Source of the DNA: Symsagittifera roscoffensis | Lineage: Eukaryota > Xenacoelomorpha > Acoela > Convolutidae | Reading direction: 5' to 3' | Assembly (NCBI RefSeq): GCF_963678635.1 | Contig: NC_087066.1 | Location: 16,921,275 to 16,985,274 of the forward strand | DNA: 64,000 nucleotides | Shown here: positions 39,661-51,781 of the stretch, one piece after another | Position numbering within the stretch: the stretch's first letter is position 1 | How the letters are laid out: every line of letters begins with the position of its first letter | Program-made: the position numbers and the translations under genes | The notes under the pieces: model-generated | What the model was told of the DNA's origin: nothing | Databases searched by the model: none | What the model saw: the letters and a program-made list of their open reading frames with translations, nothing else

Positions 39661-40223
39661 CAAGTGGGACGATTGTGGTAGGAGTTTAAATTCGAGCTGC
39701 CGCGCGAAGTTCAAAAGGTACGAATGACCCAGAAATTGTTTGTGTGGAATAATACAATAGATCCTGACCAGCTTTTTGTTGAAAAAGTCAAAAGCATCCA
39801 GTTTTTTTTTCTGATTTTAACATTTTAAGTGATTTTTGGAACGTTTTGGAGTGAATTATTATCCACATAAAGACAAAGTGATCGCACGCAACTTCATTTT
39901 CTAATTCCTGGGATGGTGAGGGAAATCGGAAAACCATACTAGGCTGCTTTTTAATGTTTTTTTTTTCTCACCAAAATTTTGCAAGGAAACTGGTCTGAAT
40001 TCCTGAGCTATTTGCAGAGTCACCGAACATTCTTGCACGTTCGGGTGGCTAATGCTTTAACTTGTACTCACAAATTTTTACTTATGGAACGTATGGCTGG
40101 TTTGCCAATGGTTAACTGACTGTTTAAAGCATTGTAATACTAACGCACGCTTTTCGGTCAAATATAGTGATTAATTATTAGCTCATTAGTGGTGCCTTAT
40201 TGAATCAGCATCCGCTTTTTGAC
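39661..40223. other. Intergenic sequence upstream of claudin-like gene
   Basis: No gene recognised. An acceptor-like ATTGAATCAG ends at 40209, 14 bases before the next start codon. Confidence 0.4.
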
Positions 40224-41763
40224 ATGAAGTACGTGGTGGCATCTCTGGCATTGGAAGTGGCAGTCTGCATTTTCCTCTTCTTCGGCAACTTCAACTGCAT
40301 CTGGAAGAAAGATCTCAAACATGGGGGCCTCTGGACATACTGTGTGAACGAAGACAGGAATCTTTTCCTTTTTCTTCCAACCATCTCGCGATTTAGTTAT
40401 AAAGTTCTACCTATTAGGTTGTTTGTGTTTTAAATGCAGGTTAAGTTGTTTAAAAAAATTAGCCGTGGAGCACTGAGAGGTTTAAGTGGAGTTTGTTTTC
40501 TGCTTTCTTTAAGAGTTGTGATTTGAGTTTTGAAGTTTTTCAATACAAGGTAAAACTAAAGCAACTCGAAGATAAAACTTCCTGAACCATGTGAGGTCCT
40601 AAGTTGTTCTGATTAACTTTCGCCGATGTATTTCAGTGCCAATTTATAAATTTGCTGATCGGTAAGTTCAAAATTTCTTTGAAAAAATCAACAGCAGGGA
40701 AAAGGAAAAAAATCGTAAACAGGGATGGGAAAATTGAGCTTCTCAGTTGCTCGGATGTTGGCGTGGATGCGGCGGAGCATTACAACCAGAGCTATGTGGC
40801 TATCAAGGTGGCCAGGGACCTGATGATGGCGGCAATGATAGTGGGAACTCCCATCATAATCATATCTTCATTTGGTCTGTGTGCTAGCTTCACTTTTGGG
40901 TAAATGAAATGAATTCTATCCCTCGAAAAAATATGATAGGCACGAATTAAATAACGGTATGCAAAGGAAATATTTGTGTCTTTGTTTTCTACCATATGGT
41001 CGGTGGCACCGCGCGCCAATAAATGCTTTCAAAAACGGCTTTAAAAAATCTTCAATCACACCCTCAAGAAAATTCTAGAGCCGCGACTGCTGAAAGTGAT
41101 ATATCTACCTGATTGTTGTGATGAACTTAATAAATAGGTAAGTGTTCAAATCTTTTTGATAAATTTTCTTCGAATGCACTGCGACAGCGTAGGGAAAAAT
41201 ACTATCTCCAGCCTTGCCTTATCATTTGACTCTCCGTTCGAAATAGTCTTAAAATCTCAATCTATGTGGGTTTTTTTTTGTTTTGCCTTGGAAATACGGT
41301 CTAAATCTTTGGTGAACGTAAGAATAGGAATGTGAATTGTTGTCAAAAGTAGAAAAAATCCATAGTAGAGTTGTATAAATAATTCTAATACGAAATTGAT
41401 ATTATTTTAAGTCCGTACGTGCTGATAAACGTGGCCACCTTAATCCAACTAGTCTGCACGGTCTCTCTGGGGGGATTGGCAACCTACTCTTTCATCACAC
41501 TACCTAACAACTCAACTCAAGCGGACTGGGCTCTGTACCTCATATGGGTGTCATGTCTCCCCCAAATGGCAATCATGGTTCTAATCTCAATCAGAACCTA
41601 CAATCTGTACCGGGAAGAATTCAAAAACAAACAAACACATTTATGTTGCCAGAAAAAAAGTGAGCAGTCGAATGAAATTGTCAGAAGGCCAATAAAGAGA
41701 AGTTTATCAATCGTGGCTAGTTCGTATGCAGACGATAGATTAGAATCGCAAAACAAAATTTAA
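40224..41763 (+). CDS. Claudin/PMP22-type four-transmembrane protein (3 coding exons)
   Basis: Exons 40224-40343, 40637-40899 and 41412-41763 (phases 0 and 2) give 244 residues. Transmembrane helix 1: VVASLALEVAVCIFLFF. Extracellular loop 1 has W...GLWTYC followed by Cys, the W-GLW-C-C signature of the claudin/PMP22/EMP superfamily. The loop then has an unusual basic stretch (GKFKISLKKSTAGKRKK). Helix 2: ARDLMMAAMIVGTPIIIISS; helix 3: LINVATLIQLVCTVSLGGLA; helix 4: ALYLIWVSCLPQMAIMVLIS. The cytoplasmic tail is ~50 residues with no PDZ-type end that I can recognise. The family includes tight and septate junction proteins and other membrane organisers. The first donor (TGT|GTGAAC) is weak, so the exon 1-2 join, and thus the basic stretch, is the least certain part. 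Confidence 0.7.
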
Positions 41764-41827
41764 TTAATTTCCAATTTAAGTCTAAATTTCAACAAAGAAA
41801 ACTAATCAAAACAAAGTTAATGGTATT

Positions 41828-41833
41828 AATAAA
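41828..41833 (+). terminator. AATAAA polyadenylation signal of claudin-like gene
   Basis: AATAAA about 65 bases after the stop codon at 41761-41763. Confidence 0.6.
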
Positions 41834-43620
41834 AAAAAATCGACCAATCCACTAGTACGAAAGCAAAAATCCGGAATGCCAATTTTTGATATGAGTAAAA
41901 AAAAGTTGCTGGCCGCAATTCGAGTTCTACGGAAAGAATCGAAAAAAGTCAGTACAGAAATAACTTTATCTGAAATTTTTGTTTATTGTAATCAAAGCAA
42001 CAGCTTGTTCTAAAAAACGCGACTATTTCCGATACCTGTTGCAGAATTTGTAGTTTCCGTATAGAGGTTATTTATCATGTATAACCCAATGTATAAATAT
42101 CTCGCTAAGTACAAGATTTTACAAATGGGCAGTTTGGATTCAAATCAAGAAAAAGTATAATTGAAGTTTTAATAACAGCATGCTGGATACAAAAAACGAG
42201 CTCACTCTAAATGACTTAAAAAATGCTCTTTTCGACAACATTTTTTAAGTCTCGCTAATGTCTAAGAGCCCTAAAGATAAACGTGAAAAGTTTAAAATAG
42301 CCCTTGAACAGACACAGTTGCTCCGTTATCTAGTTTGATTCGTATCTTTCCTTTACAGAATAGTTACACTTGCAAGCTTGCGAGCGTTAGTGAATTAGTA
42401 GGAGTTTTTTTGAGGATTTTTTCTTATTGCAGTTTATAGAGCTGCCTTTTTTCGTGATCTCGCTAGTGTTTGCCAAGAACAGCTTCGTCTCTATGGTATA
42501 CTAATATGTCCAGGTTTTAAGTTATATTTCTTAGATTGAGAAAAGTCTTAGGTATAAAAAACAAATCGGCATATAACGCTTATGTAGAACCCATTTTCAA
42601 TCTTCTCAGTCTTTTTTGGTCAATGCGTCAGCACGACAAAATTTAATTAGAGACGTTTGACACAGATCAGGTGGTTCTCAATTTTATTTTAAAAAATCGA
42701 GAATTTCGAAGATATGAGACAAAAACAGTTTTGTGTTACGTTTTTGATAGGTAACGGAAGTCAACGTTTTAAAACACTCCAGAAAAAGTGAAATACATCT
42801 CATCTATACAAACATTTGATATGGAACGTCTAAAGTTATCTACGGTTTTCATCAGACAACACCTGTAGGAGTACAGTTTTCCTTTTTTTGCAACGTCAAC
42901 TTATTATAAGAAGTTCGTGTCAAAGATTTTTGACAAAAATTGAAATTAACAGTCATTTTTGGGTGTTTTCAAGGGTTTTTTAGAGCTTGCAAACCTAGAG
43001 TCAATTATTGATTGCTCAGTTTCTTCAAATTTATGAGATTAACGTTTTATCATTGTTTTTATGCTTGCGATTCGCAAGCGTTATCAAACAGAAAAATAGA
43101 CTTTTTTCCTGATTAACAATTTATTAAACAGAATCATTTGAATCACTTGTATCTTGGTTCATTAAGAATTCAATTTTTTTATTGCTTTTCCAGCATTTGT
43201 TTTAGCCTGGGGGTAACGATTATGCATTGAATGGCAAAGGTCATGGGTTCAAATCTGACTAGGAACTGTTTATTTTTTTCAGACTGGAAATAATCTGTTT
43301 CAATTAAAATTTTCGGCCAATTATTTGACTGCTTATTTTTTGTCGGCTTTGTTGCCATATCTTGGAATCGTTTTTTTTGCTGCGCGCACTTAATTTTTCG
43401 ATGTTGCTTTTAGTGTTTGATTTACACTTACAATATGTAAGTTTACTGACCTTGACTTCGTATTTCCTTCGTTTTTTTTGTTTCGCTAAAAAAAAATTCC
43501 TCGGCCGAAAATAATTCGGCCTATTTTTCATCGGCCTTATAATTTAATTCTAGGTCGTCGTTTCAAGGGAAACACATTTTTAACACTTACCTCCGCTCTG
43601 TTCGAGTTAGTTGTATATTT
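41834..43620. other. Intergenic repeats, no gene
   Basis: A relative of the 4140-4240 repeat lies near 42410-42480. 43201-43270 has an A-box-like GGGGGTAACG and a good B box GGGTTCAAATC (about 43245), a possible SINE head. 43310-43560 carries the TCGGC word family also seen at 9200-9800. No coding region recognised. Confidence 0.4.
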
Positions 43621-43639
43621 ACTAATCGGTTTGTTGAAA

Positions 43640-45140
43640 TTAATTCGTTTTGAAAAATGTTTTCATATTTTGCAAAAGTTTTCGTTTTTCTGAAACACTT
43701 CTACTCAGTTTCACGAAAACTGTATCAATTGAAAGACCGCAAACTTCGCTGTTTGCCTGAATAGTCCCCTAGAGTCTTTTTCTAGTTGACTCCGCTTACG
43801 AAAAACTTAGTCCACTTTCTCTCCGTTTACCGCCTTCGAAAAAGTGTGGAAGATTATTTGACCTATTTTTTTTTCTCATTTTCTCAATAACTATCCATCT
43901 CAAATCGGAGTTTTGGTTTAAATGATTGGAATTTTTTAGAAAAACTATCCTGCATAAACGACTTTGGCCCATTTTTTTCTGCATCAAAAGTTAGGGCCCT
44001 CGCAATAGTCCATTTTTTGATTTTTGACGGTTTTGTGATTCTCTATGATTTTCTCGAAAAGTCACTTATCAAATCTAATATTGTGAGTTCAAGGAAGTTA
44101 ACGGGCACCGGGAAAAATCTCTTCTTTTATTAGCGGCCACTCAAAAAAAATTTAACACTAAAATTTATCGCCCTCGGAAAAGTCAAATTTATGATTTTTT
44201 GACAGTTTTTCAAACATTGAACATTTTCGAAAACTTCACTGCCATTTCTGAGATTTTGGGTTCAATTCAAGAAAGTAATCTGCTTAGCTCATTTGCTGAT
44301 GCGACCACGCCCCAACGTTTTGGACTACAAATTTTATGGCCCTCTGTAATTTTGATTTTTTGACCTTTTTTTTATAAGTTGTTTTTTTTCTAATCGAAAA
44401 CTACTCTCCTAAATCTGACAATTTGGGTTCAATCGAAATGATAGGTTGCATTATTTCCTACTGCGTAAGCGGCTCAGCCCTGTTTTTTACACAAAAAAGC
44501 ATTGTTCTACGAAATGACATTTTTTATTTTGACCGTTTTTTGGAGTTTTCTCCGTTTTGTTGACCGTTTTTTTGGACTTTTCTCGCTAGCTATTCTGCCA
44601 AATCTGATATCATAGGTTTGTTTGAACAAATTTGTTGTTGAAAACTGACGTTTTTAGTTGGGCATGTCCAGTTTCTTTAAGAAAAATGTTGACTTTACGC
44701 AAAAACCACCGTGCCAATTCTGAGGTTATGTATAATAGAGAAATCCGGTTTTGGGAATCTTTTATTTTGCACAAGAGGCCACTATCTGATTTTCGCCGAA
44801 ACAAGTTATGAGTTTTAGAAAGTCTTTTGACCGAGTCTTAGAACTTCGGACCGTTTTTTCTTTAAAAATTTTTGAATTTTCTTAATAATTACCCAATCAA
44901 ATCTGAGGTGAAAAGTTCAATCGAAAAAACCGTTTCCAATAATTGTTTATACAGAAGTAGTGACTTCTTTGTTTATCGTAAGAGAAATGTTATATCCTCT
45001 CGAAAATTGATTATCTCAAAATTAGTTAAGAAACAACTAAGTTTATAGGCAAAGTCCAATTTTTGAATACACATTTTGTCGTGCCGTATGAGTAAAGAAA
45101 ATTCATTCAGTATCAAGCACGCACTTCCAGCTTTAGCTGG
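43640..45140 (+). mobile_element. Third block of the ~170-bp repeat family, ending in the hairpin
   Basis: Degenerate units with cores at about 43890, 44050, 44225, 44395, 44582, 44700 and 44886 (TCTCGAAAACTACTCTCCTA, AAATCTGA.. TTGGGTTCAATCGAAA, GCCCT) are the same family as 38.1-39.7 kb. The block ends with CACTTCCAGCTTTAGCTGG (palindrome 45127-45140) but is followed by TCCCTTTG, so the CTAG end is lost or changed. Confidence 0.45.
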
Positions 45141-47356
45141 TCCCTTTGTTGTTTTTTATCGAGTGATTTGAACTTTTTGTTTCCGCTAGTTTTTTCAACA
45201 TTGACTGCTGATCGATTTTCTTATGTTTGTGTTGCATCGCAAGTGGTGTGATGCTCCGCTTCGCCTGTGTCAAAAATATTTTTGTTCTAAAGAGTTCTTC
45301 TTAAAAAGAAACTCTCGGCGCTATGGAAACGTCATGTCAAGGTACTCCCAAGGTTTGCTAGTCCACTCTTCAACTTTGGCTGCACTAATCCGCTTAACTG
45401 CACTAATCTGAGGTAAAACGTTCCTGCGATTTTTCGAGAACGTTTCAAAACAAAATAGACATTAAAACGTATTACTCAAAATCTGCAATTTTGAACCCTA
45501 TCAGAAGGCAATGTTAGGACACTATTCAGAACTCTAGGATTGAACTCAATTGAAGGCTGCTCAAACCCTTTTAAGTTCCGAAATAAGACGCTTTGTTGGA
45601 GTTTTCAACATTTCTCACACTTACATGGTAAAGAATTACTTCTTGAAAACTTCAATCCAATGGTCAAGTAATGGCAGGGTGCTCCCAAGATTTTCAAATC
45701 TAGTCCCGGTGTAGCTTGGAATTCTTAAAACAATTGATTTAAAAACGTAGTTAAAAATTTTTGAAAAATTTAAACCTTTTATGGGGTGCTATCGTTAACC
45801 ACCAAATGATAGAACTGCTCATTTTTTAGTTTAGAATTAGTTTTGTTTCTGAGAAATTAGTTTTATAACTCAGGATTGAACGGGAGCTTGTAGCAAATGA
45901 TATATGTACGGGTTAATAAATATGAACAAATAAGTTGAACAAAAATCTCAATGAATAAAAAAAGATTATACAGAAAAACCGATTGTTTAAAAAACTTAAA
46001 TACGAAAATTTATTTTCGTGCTGTCGGCTTTTTTAAGGTCCTCTCTAGTAGTTGAAATTTAAAGGATCTGGAACCTATCGTTTTCGAGACCAGTCAAAAA
46101 GCAGTTTGAACAACCAGGTTTTTCACTTGCGTTTTTTATGAACATAATCAAAAAATGATGAAAAAAAAAGAAAGAAAGAAAATTTTTGTGATGAAAAAAG
46201 AAGAAACGTAAAGAAAACATGTTTTTGAAAAAATACTTATCATAGACTTTTCTGTACATTTTTTTTCTGTGCATATGAAAATACCTGGAAAAGTTTGGTT
46301 AGCGTTTTACTGTGTATCGAAGTTGGATGATCATCCGTTTTTGCCATTCCCGGAGGAAGTGTAAATTGCGATCTTCATCCATTAATCCAAAATTGATTTT
46401 AGAATATATTAAGATGTTGATGCCAGAACTCAACCAAAATTAAAAAGAGAGTTTCATCATACAAAAATGCAAGCCGGAATGCAGATGGGCCGTAATGAAA
46501 GAGCGATGAAGATAGTGTCGAATGGGTTTTCAGTTGAAATTGCCTTTCAGGAGCGTATTGTCATATTATGATATCCATTTTTTGCCTGCTAAATCGAAAA
46601 AAAGTGCTACTGTATCTGATGGGGTTTTAAAGTTCTTATAATTGGTTTACTGCATAGCATTATGTCTTTGTATCTGGTTAGTTGGTGACTATGGGGTAAT
46701 TCAGATAGATGTAATATGTAATAAGTAATACACCATTTAGTTTCACGATAACTCACCCTACAAAAAAAATCTTTTCCGGGAAAACCTACCCAAGAAGATT
46801 TAGCCATTTCGTGCCAGTGAGTCAAAGATTTTATTCAGCAAATTGTTCACACGTTTTTTGCGGTTTATTGAATTTTCACTGCATTTTGTTCTGAACAAGA
46901 TACTATAGTGGTGAATTAAAACAACCGGCTAAAATGAACTAAAACTGAATTTTCAAACTTGTTTTTTTTTCATTTACAGTAGTTTTTGGCTTAAAAAAAC
47001 AATGAGGACAAAAATAGTTTGGAGTTTTATCAGCTTTTTTATAGTGCAGTTTTTTTTGCAAGCTTTTGAACCAAAATTACACCCTTAAAACCAAAGTTAC
47101 ACCCAAAATTTCTCCTTTAGCTTATCTTTCTACGTTTCCAGTTCAGATCTAGCTGCTTGTGCATTAAGTGCCGCTATATGATACGCTTTTCTCTTAGAAA
47201 AATTTTAACTATCAAATCGTATAGAACTTTGAAGTTTTTCTAAAGTTATCAATCTTGGATTTTTTGAGGAAAACGCTGTTTTTGAGATTGGAACAGTCTT
47301 GACATCAGTTTTTGTTGCACTTTTTTGTTGTATATGATATTCTCACTCTGAGCGCC
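45141..47356. other. Intergenic sequence, no gene recognised
   Basis: A third copy of the short repeat with core GCATCGCAAGTGGTGTGATG lies at about 45233. Otherwise AT-rich DNA; several weak open frames show no recognisable content. Confidence 0.4.
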
Positions 47357-47514
47357 CTAATCATTCTTTCAGCGTTTTCTGCTTCTACTTTCTTTCTTCG
47401 CTACCCGATTTTTGTATAACTGTTTTGCTTCTGCAGATGACGACTATAGCAGCAAAATAGTTAGAATAAAGTCGGGTAGCCAAGGAAGAAAGTAGGTTGA
47501 AAATTATGATTAGA
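47357..47514. repeat. Foldback element 4
   Basis: Arms ~47357-47430 and ~47449-47514 are inverted copies, e.g. CTACTTTCTTTCTTCGCTAC with GTAGCCAAGGAAGAAAGTAG, CCCGATTTTTGTATAACTG with its diverged complement, and inner TTTTGCT/AGCAAAA. The spacer is about 18 nt. Confidence 0.7.
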
Positions 47515-47971
47515 CCAGCTCTGGATGGTATAAATACCTCTATTAACCTGGATCCGAGTTTGGATACGCCTACAATACTGGATCTGTCCTGCTCTCTTTT
47601 CTTGTGAAATTTTTGGCTGCGGCACGAGATAATCCGAATCTTCAGGTTGAGAAATATCGAGAATGGATTTAAAGAATGTTCGAGCTCTTTTCTAATGATA
47701 TGTTAGGATGAACAAAATTTCACAATGCAGAATATAACACTGTTCTTCGTAGGATGTTGCTCATGAGTAGTTTATGACATAATCTTAGCCTCGACTGAGC
47801 ATTACATCATAATAATTTTTCAATAAGTCTGCAACTACTCAGAACCAGAATCATTATGTCTTTTAGATTTTGAAACAAACTCCAGAATTTCAAATTTCAA
47901 TAACTTCAAAATCGAAAAATCCTTAAATAATTGAGTTCCACAAAAAGCAACTAAAAATTTTTCGGGAGATA

Positions 47972-48381
47972 TGAGTTAGGACCGAAGTGTATAACTCATA
48001 GAGTAATTTCGGATAGGGTACACCGTCTGCTCGTCACGCTATCTTATTTTCGGCCGGATAGATTCGTGCAACTTCTTAGTCTAATACCAATCCTAATCTT
48101 ACTCTTATACTATCTAGTCTCAGGTTGTTTAACTAGTCTCTGCTAGGCTCAATAGATCTAGGGTATACTGGTTTATTGCGGTTGCTGAAGTCGTCTTGGA
48201 GAGTCAACTAATTTCTAAGTTAAATTCAAATCTCTCTGGTGCTGAAATTACAAGTAATTTCAGCACTTACAAATAAGTGGGTTGTTAGTTAGATGGATCA
48301 TGATTGGTTAATATTAAATACTTTACAGTGGTAAAATATCTAATTTATCCAATCATAAAATGTAGTTTAGATCAGGTTCCA
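47972..48381 (-). repeat. 3' LTR of element B
   Basis: 410 bp, TG...CA on the minus strand, about 2 bp longer than the element A LTRs with scattered differences. It keeps the AATAAA (48172-48177) and the 28-nt palindrome (48239-48266), which is fully symmetric here. Confidence 0.9.
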
Positions 48382-48395
48382 CCCATCCGGGTTTT

Positions 48396-49972
48396 ACAGA
48401 GTTTTTTATAATAGTCTTTCTGCAATTCAAAGGATGGATGATGGACGTTGGTATTTGGCGAACATCTTATTTCTTCTGGGTTTTCTTATTAGAGAAGTCC
48501 CAGATTCAATCGTTGTGTCTTCTCAAGACAATGACTGGGTTTTCGCAACAAACTCAAATCTGATTTCAGAATGGTTGGCTATGTCAGGTTTTTCTAATTC
48601 ATTGATGAGAACTTCTTTGTGTTTGACCCTGTCTGGGAATGGCGTGGAGATTGTGTGTGGAGGGGATGCCTGGTTACTCGGATCTGTACGTATACTTGAA
48701 CATCAAGGTGGTCATTGTTCTAGTTCAATGAAGTCCTTTTCTGCGAAGTCAAGTCGTACTCTAAATCCTTTGAGTTGTGATTGTGGGCGGCATATTGATT
48801 GTGGTTGGCCATTCTTTTTCGAGTGTAGTGGGTTCATTTTGTCTTTGGATGTTCGTCTTTGGTGTTGTATGCTGATCTATATATTGCATAATATAGTTTA
48901 CATTTTATAAAACTTTTATTAGTTTAATGTTTTTTAATTATGATTTTGGTTAGTTGTTTTCACAAAAGCTTTTTGTTTTAGTTCAGTTATTTTGAAGAGT
49001 TACTCACCCTTGAGTAGCTCTTATTAAAAATAGGAGTGTGTGTCACAAAGCGTGGATGTAGCGCGGTGGGTTAGGCCGGCTATAGAGCATGCTCAGGACG
49101 TCCTCTTCTGGTGGGTTAGGCCAGGAGTGGGAGTATGATAGCATGCGGGTTTTGTGAGAGGTCCTGTTATGTGACAACGTTTTATGTTGGGTTTGTTGTG
49201 GTTTTTCTTATGTTTTGTTGGTTGTGTCCTTTTTTCAAAAATCAAATTGTTTGTGGTATGGGTTTGTCTTTCGACTTTTTTGTGTTTTATTATTTGTTTC
49301 TTAGACTTTATAATAGTCTTCAAAAGAATAAATTATCCAGTTTTAAACTGGGTTAATCCGGTTTGGGTACCGTTGGTTTCCTTTTCTTAGTCATGCTGTT
49401 ATGCTATGTGTTGTGGTGTTCAGTAAGCTGCATTGGTTAGTTTTGTTTAGTATATAATTCCTTTCCAACCGGGTTAAAGGAAAGTTTGAAACTTGTTATC
49501 GTGTGTTAGAGTTGTTGAGTGTGAAAGCTTGAAACTGAAATTCATTATTTAAACAATTCTTCGTGGGCGAGCTGTGCGAATTTGGATAGAATTTTTGTGC
49601 GAGTGAATGAAAATATCAAAAGGTTAGTACTGCATTTGCTTCTTATTAATTTACTTCATAGAATTTCAATTTTACTGCTAGTTGTTGGGGAAAATTAAGT
49701 TACAAATTTTCATCATTATTAGATTTACTGCATTTGGGAAAAAATTTATAAATTAAATTATTGCATTGGTATTATTTTTATTTAATTATTTGGTGCAAAA
49801 AATTAATAGAGTTTTAAACAGTTTGAAGAAGTTTTCAATTTTTATTTTCTTTTGTGAATTTTTCAGATGATCGTTGGATGAAGGCTAAAATTCTAAAGAA
49901 GACATGAATAAAGAATGGTTAGTTTCTAATTTAAATAACTAGTTACTAATATGTATAGTTCATACTTACCTA
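48396..49972 (-). other. 3' non-coding region of element B
   Basis: Aligned with 31507-33104 of A. The splice donor TAG|GTAAGTATG (49969 downward), acceptor-like CGCACAG|CTCGCCC (about 49572), the CCAGTTTTAAACTGG palindrome (about 49338) and the AGTTACTC...GAGTAGCTCT hairpin (about 48998-49022) are all retained. The plus-strand frame at 48434-48910 is antisense to this region and not a gene. Confidence 0.5.
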
Positions 49973-51781
49973 TTAGTCGTCGGGGAAGAAACCGTGGGGG
50001 AAGATGTCGTGGATGAGATCTGAAGTTGTTAGTAATTTAGCTAAGATGCGGATGACATTTTTAGTTTGAAGCAGTGGCCAAAGCAATTGAAGTGCTTTAA
50101 TGGTGGTTAGTTCTTCAGTGCCAACTGCAAACTCATAAGGTGTGTTTTGGATTAGATTATATAATTTGTGATTGAATTTAGTGTTGTGGATGAATTCTAA
50201 AATGGGGATTTCTATAGGTTGAACAAATTCGTGTGGGAGAAGAAAGGGTCGGGATTCTTCTGCGTTGAAGGTCTTGGTGATGGGACAAAAAATATACATT
50301 TGGGTTATGGGATCATAATTTCGAAGAATACCATGAAGGTTAGTATCTTTAATGCAATATGTGAAGTTAAGAAAGAATGGTGAGGTGTATTTGGAATTGA
50401 TGAATTGAAAACGGTGGTGTGGTTGTCTGGAGGGAGTGTGTAGGTCGAAGTGATTTTGGATAAAACGATAATATGTATATGTGTGAGTTTGTTTAGTGCG
50501 CAACATAATATCCTGTGAGCAGTGCAAATCTCTTTCATGTGGTGCAAGGAAATGAAAGGTTAGTGAAAATATTTGGAAGCGTTCTTTAAAACTTTCGTAA
50601 GCTTGTGTGTCTGTTAGTGCTTCTGAAATAATGTGGTCAAATTTGCGGTCAAAGATATTGAGTGTAAATACATATGGTGTTTTATTGAAAAATTTTTCTG
50701 TGATTTGTGGGTTAGCGAAGCGATCGTCGTCTAAGAATTGATCTTGGTTAGTTCTGATGATGTTATGATCGTAATATTCTAGCGTATATTCGTTAGCTCG
50801 GGGTGCAGTGTATGTTTTTAGTGATTTTTTATATCCGATGTAAGTAAATTGTCTAGGTGTTAGTGGTGTAGTGAGTCGATATAGCATGTCCTTATTTCGT
50901 TCTATATCGATGTGAGTGTTAGATAAAGGTAAGCAAAGGGGATTAGTAAAATGATAATATGAGGTCCAAGGAAGGGTAGGCATTAAAACGTGTTCGTCTA
51001 CAAAGTTACGTGTTTCGTTAGTGTCGTGAGGGGTGTTTAAGGTGTATTGTGGAAATGAGGGTAAGGTGATAGCTAAAAATTCTTTTGTATTAGTGTGATT
51101 TGGGTGATTTATATATTCGCGGGCTGTTCCTGGTTTTGCTGGGAAAGGATGGTTGGGGAACTTTCTTTTAAAAGTGCGGTAAGCTCTATTAGTGCTGAGT
51201 GAAGATTCAGTAGAAGTGGATGATGGTGCTAATGATTCGGTATAAATTGAAGAGGGTGTAGGGGTAGGAGGGTTGGATGAATCTATTGTGGATGAAATTT
51301 GGTTTATGGTGGGGGTATCAAGGTGGTAGGGTTGTTGTTGTAATGTAATAAAATTATCTAGTTCTGGGGAGATTGGGGGGGTATCTGGAGAATTGGATGA
51401 TCGGTCTGAATGATGTGAAGAATAGGTTGGAGTGACTTGGGAAGCATAAGAGGGTGTAGAATCGGTGGGGACGGGGTTATTTGGTAGCATTGGTTGAAAA
51501 GGGGGGTGGGAAAAAATTGAGGGGTTGGTGTGAAAATTATTGGATGGAGATGGTTCAGAGTCGGCAAATTCATCGGGGGTTTCAATATTCGGGTTATTGA
51601 GTTGTGATGTGCAATATAAAACTGAGATGTGTGAATTAGTATCGGAATTCATGCCTGATGTTACATTACTGGTTGGGAAATCGGGTGGCGGGAAAGCAAA
51701 AAGTGGTATTATTGTAATTGGAGTAGTGAGGTTGGTTGGGTGGGAATTTGAACGGTGTAGGGATCCAAGTTGTCGGCTCAT
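49973..51781 (-). CDS. ORF-X of element B (602 aa, intact)
   Basis: Starts in an ATGA overlap with the env stop, as in A. Differs from the A protein by short indels and substitutions mainly in the disordered Ser/Pro/Thr N-terminal third; the C-terminal 400 residues are nearly identical. Function unknown. It is intact although env and gag-pol of this copy are broken. Confidence 0.75.
   Translation of the reverse strand: MSRQLGSLHRSNSHPTNLTTPITIIPLFAFPPPDFPTSNVTSGMNSDTNSHISVLYCTSQLNNPNIETPDEFADSEPSPSNNFHTNPSIFSHPPFQPMLPNNPVPTDSTPSYASQVTPTYSSHHSDRSSNSPDTPPISPELDNFITLQQQPYHLDTPTINQISSTIDSSNPPTPTPSSIYTESLAPSSTSTESSLSTNRAYRTFKRKFPNHPFPAKPGTAREYINHPNHTNTKEFLAITLPSFPQYTLNTPHDTNETRNFVDEHVLMPTLPWTSYYHFTNPLCLPLSNTHIDIERNKDMLYRLTTPLTPRQFTYIGYKKSLKTYTAPRANEYTLEYYDHNIIRTNQDQFLDDDRFANPQITEKFFNKTPYVFTLNIFDRKFDHIISEALTDTQAYESFKERFQIFSLTFHFLAPHERDLHCSQDIMLRTKQTHTYTYYRFIQNHFDLHTPSRQPHHRFQFINSKYTSPFFLNFTYCIKDTNLHGILRNYDPITQMYIFCPITKTFNAEESRPFLLPHEFVQPIEIPILEFIHNTKFNHKLYNLIQNTPYEFAVGTEELTTIKALQLLWPLLQTKNVIRILAKLLTTSDLIHDIFPHGFFPDD

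Noticed and set aside
43196-43270. tRNA gene
   Set aside because: There is a good B box, but no cloverleaf or anticodon arm could be drawn; at most a SINE head.
47530-47670. Possible exon with an open frame reading about 40 residues (PGSEFGYAYNTG...)
   Set aside because: No flanking splice sites or family resemblance that I could support.
48434-48910. 158-codon plus-strand open frame
   Set aside because: It is antisense to the element's 3' non-coding region, the homologous stretch in A lacks it, and it has no recognisable content.
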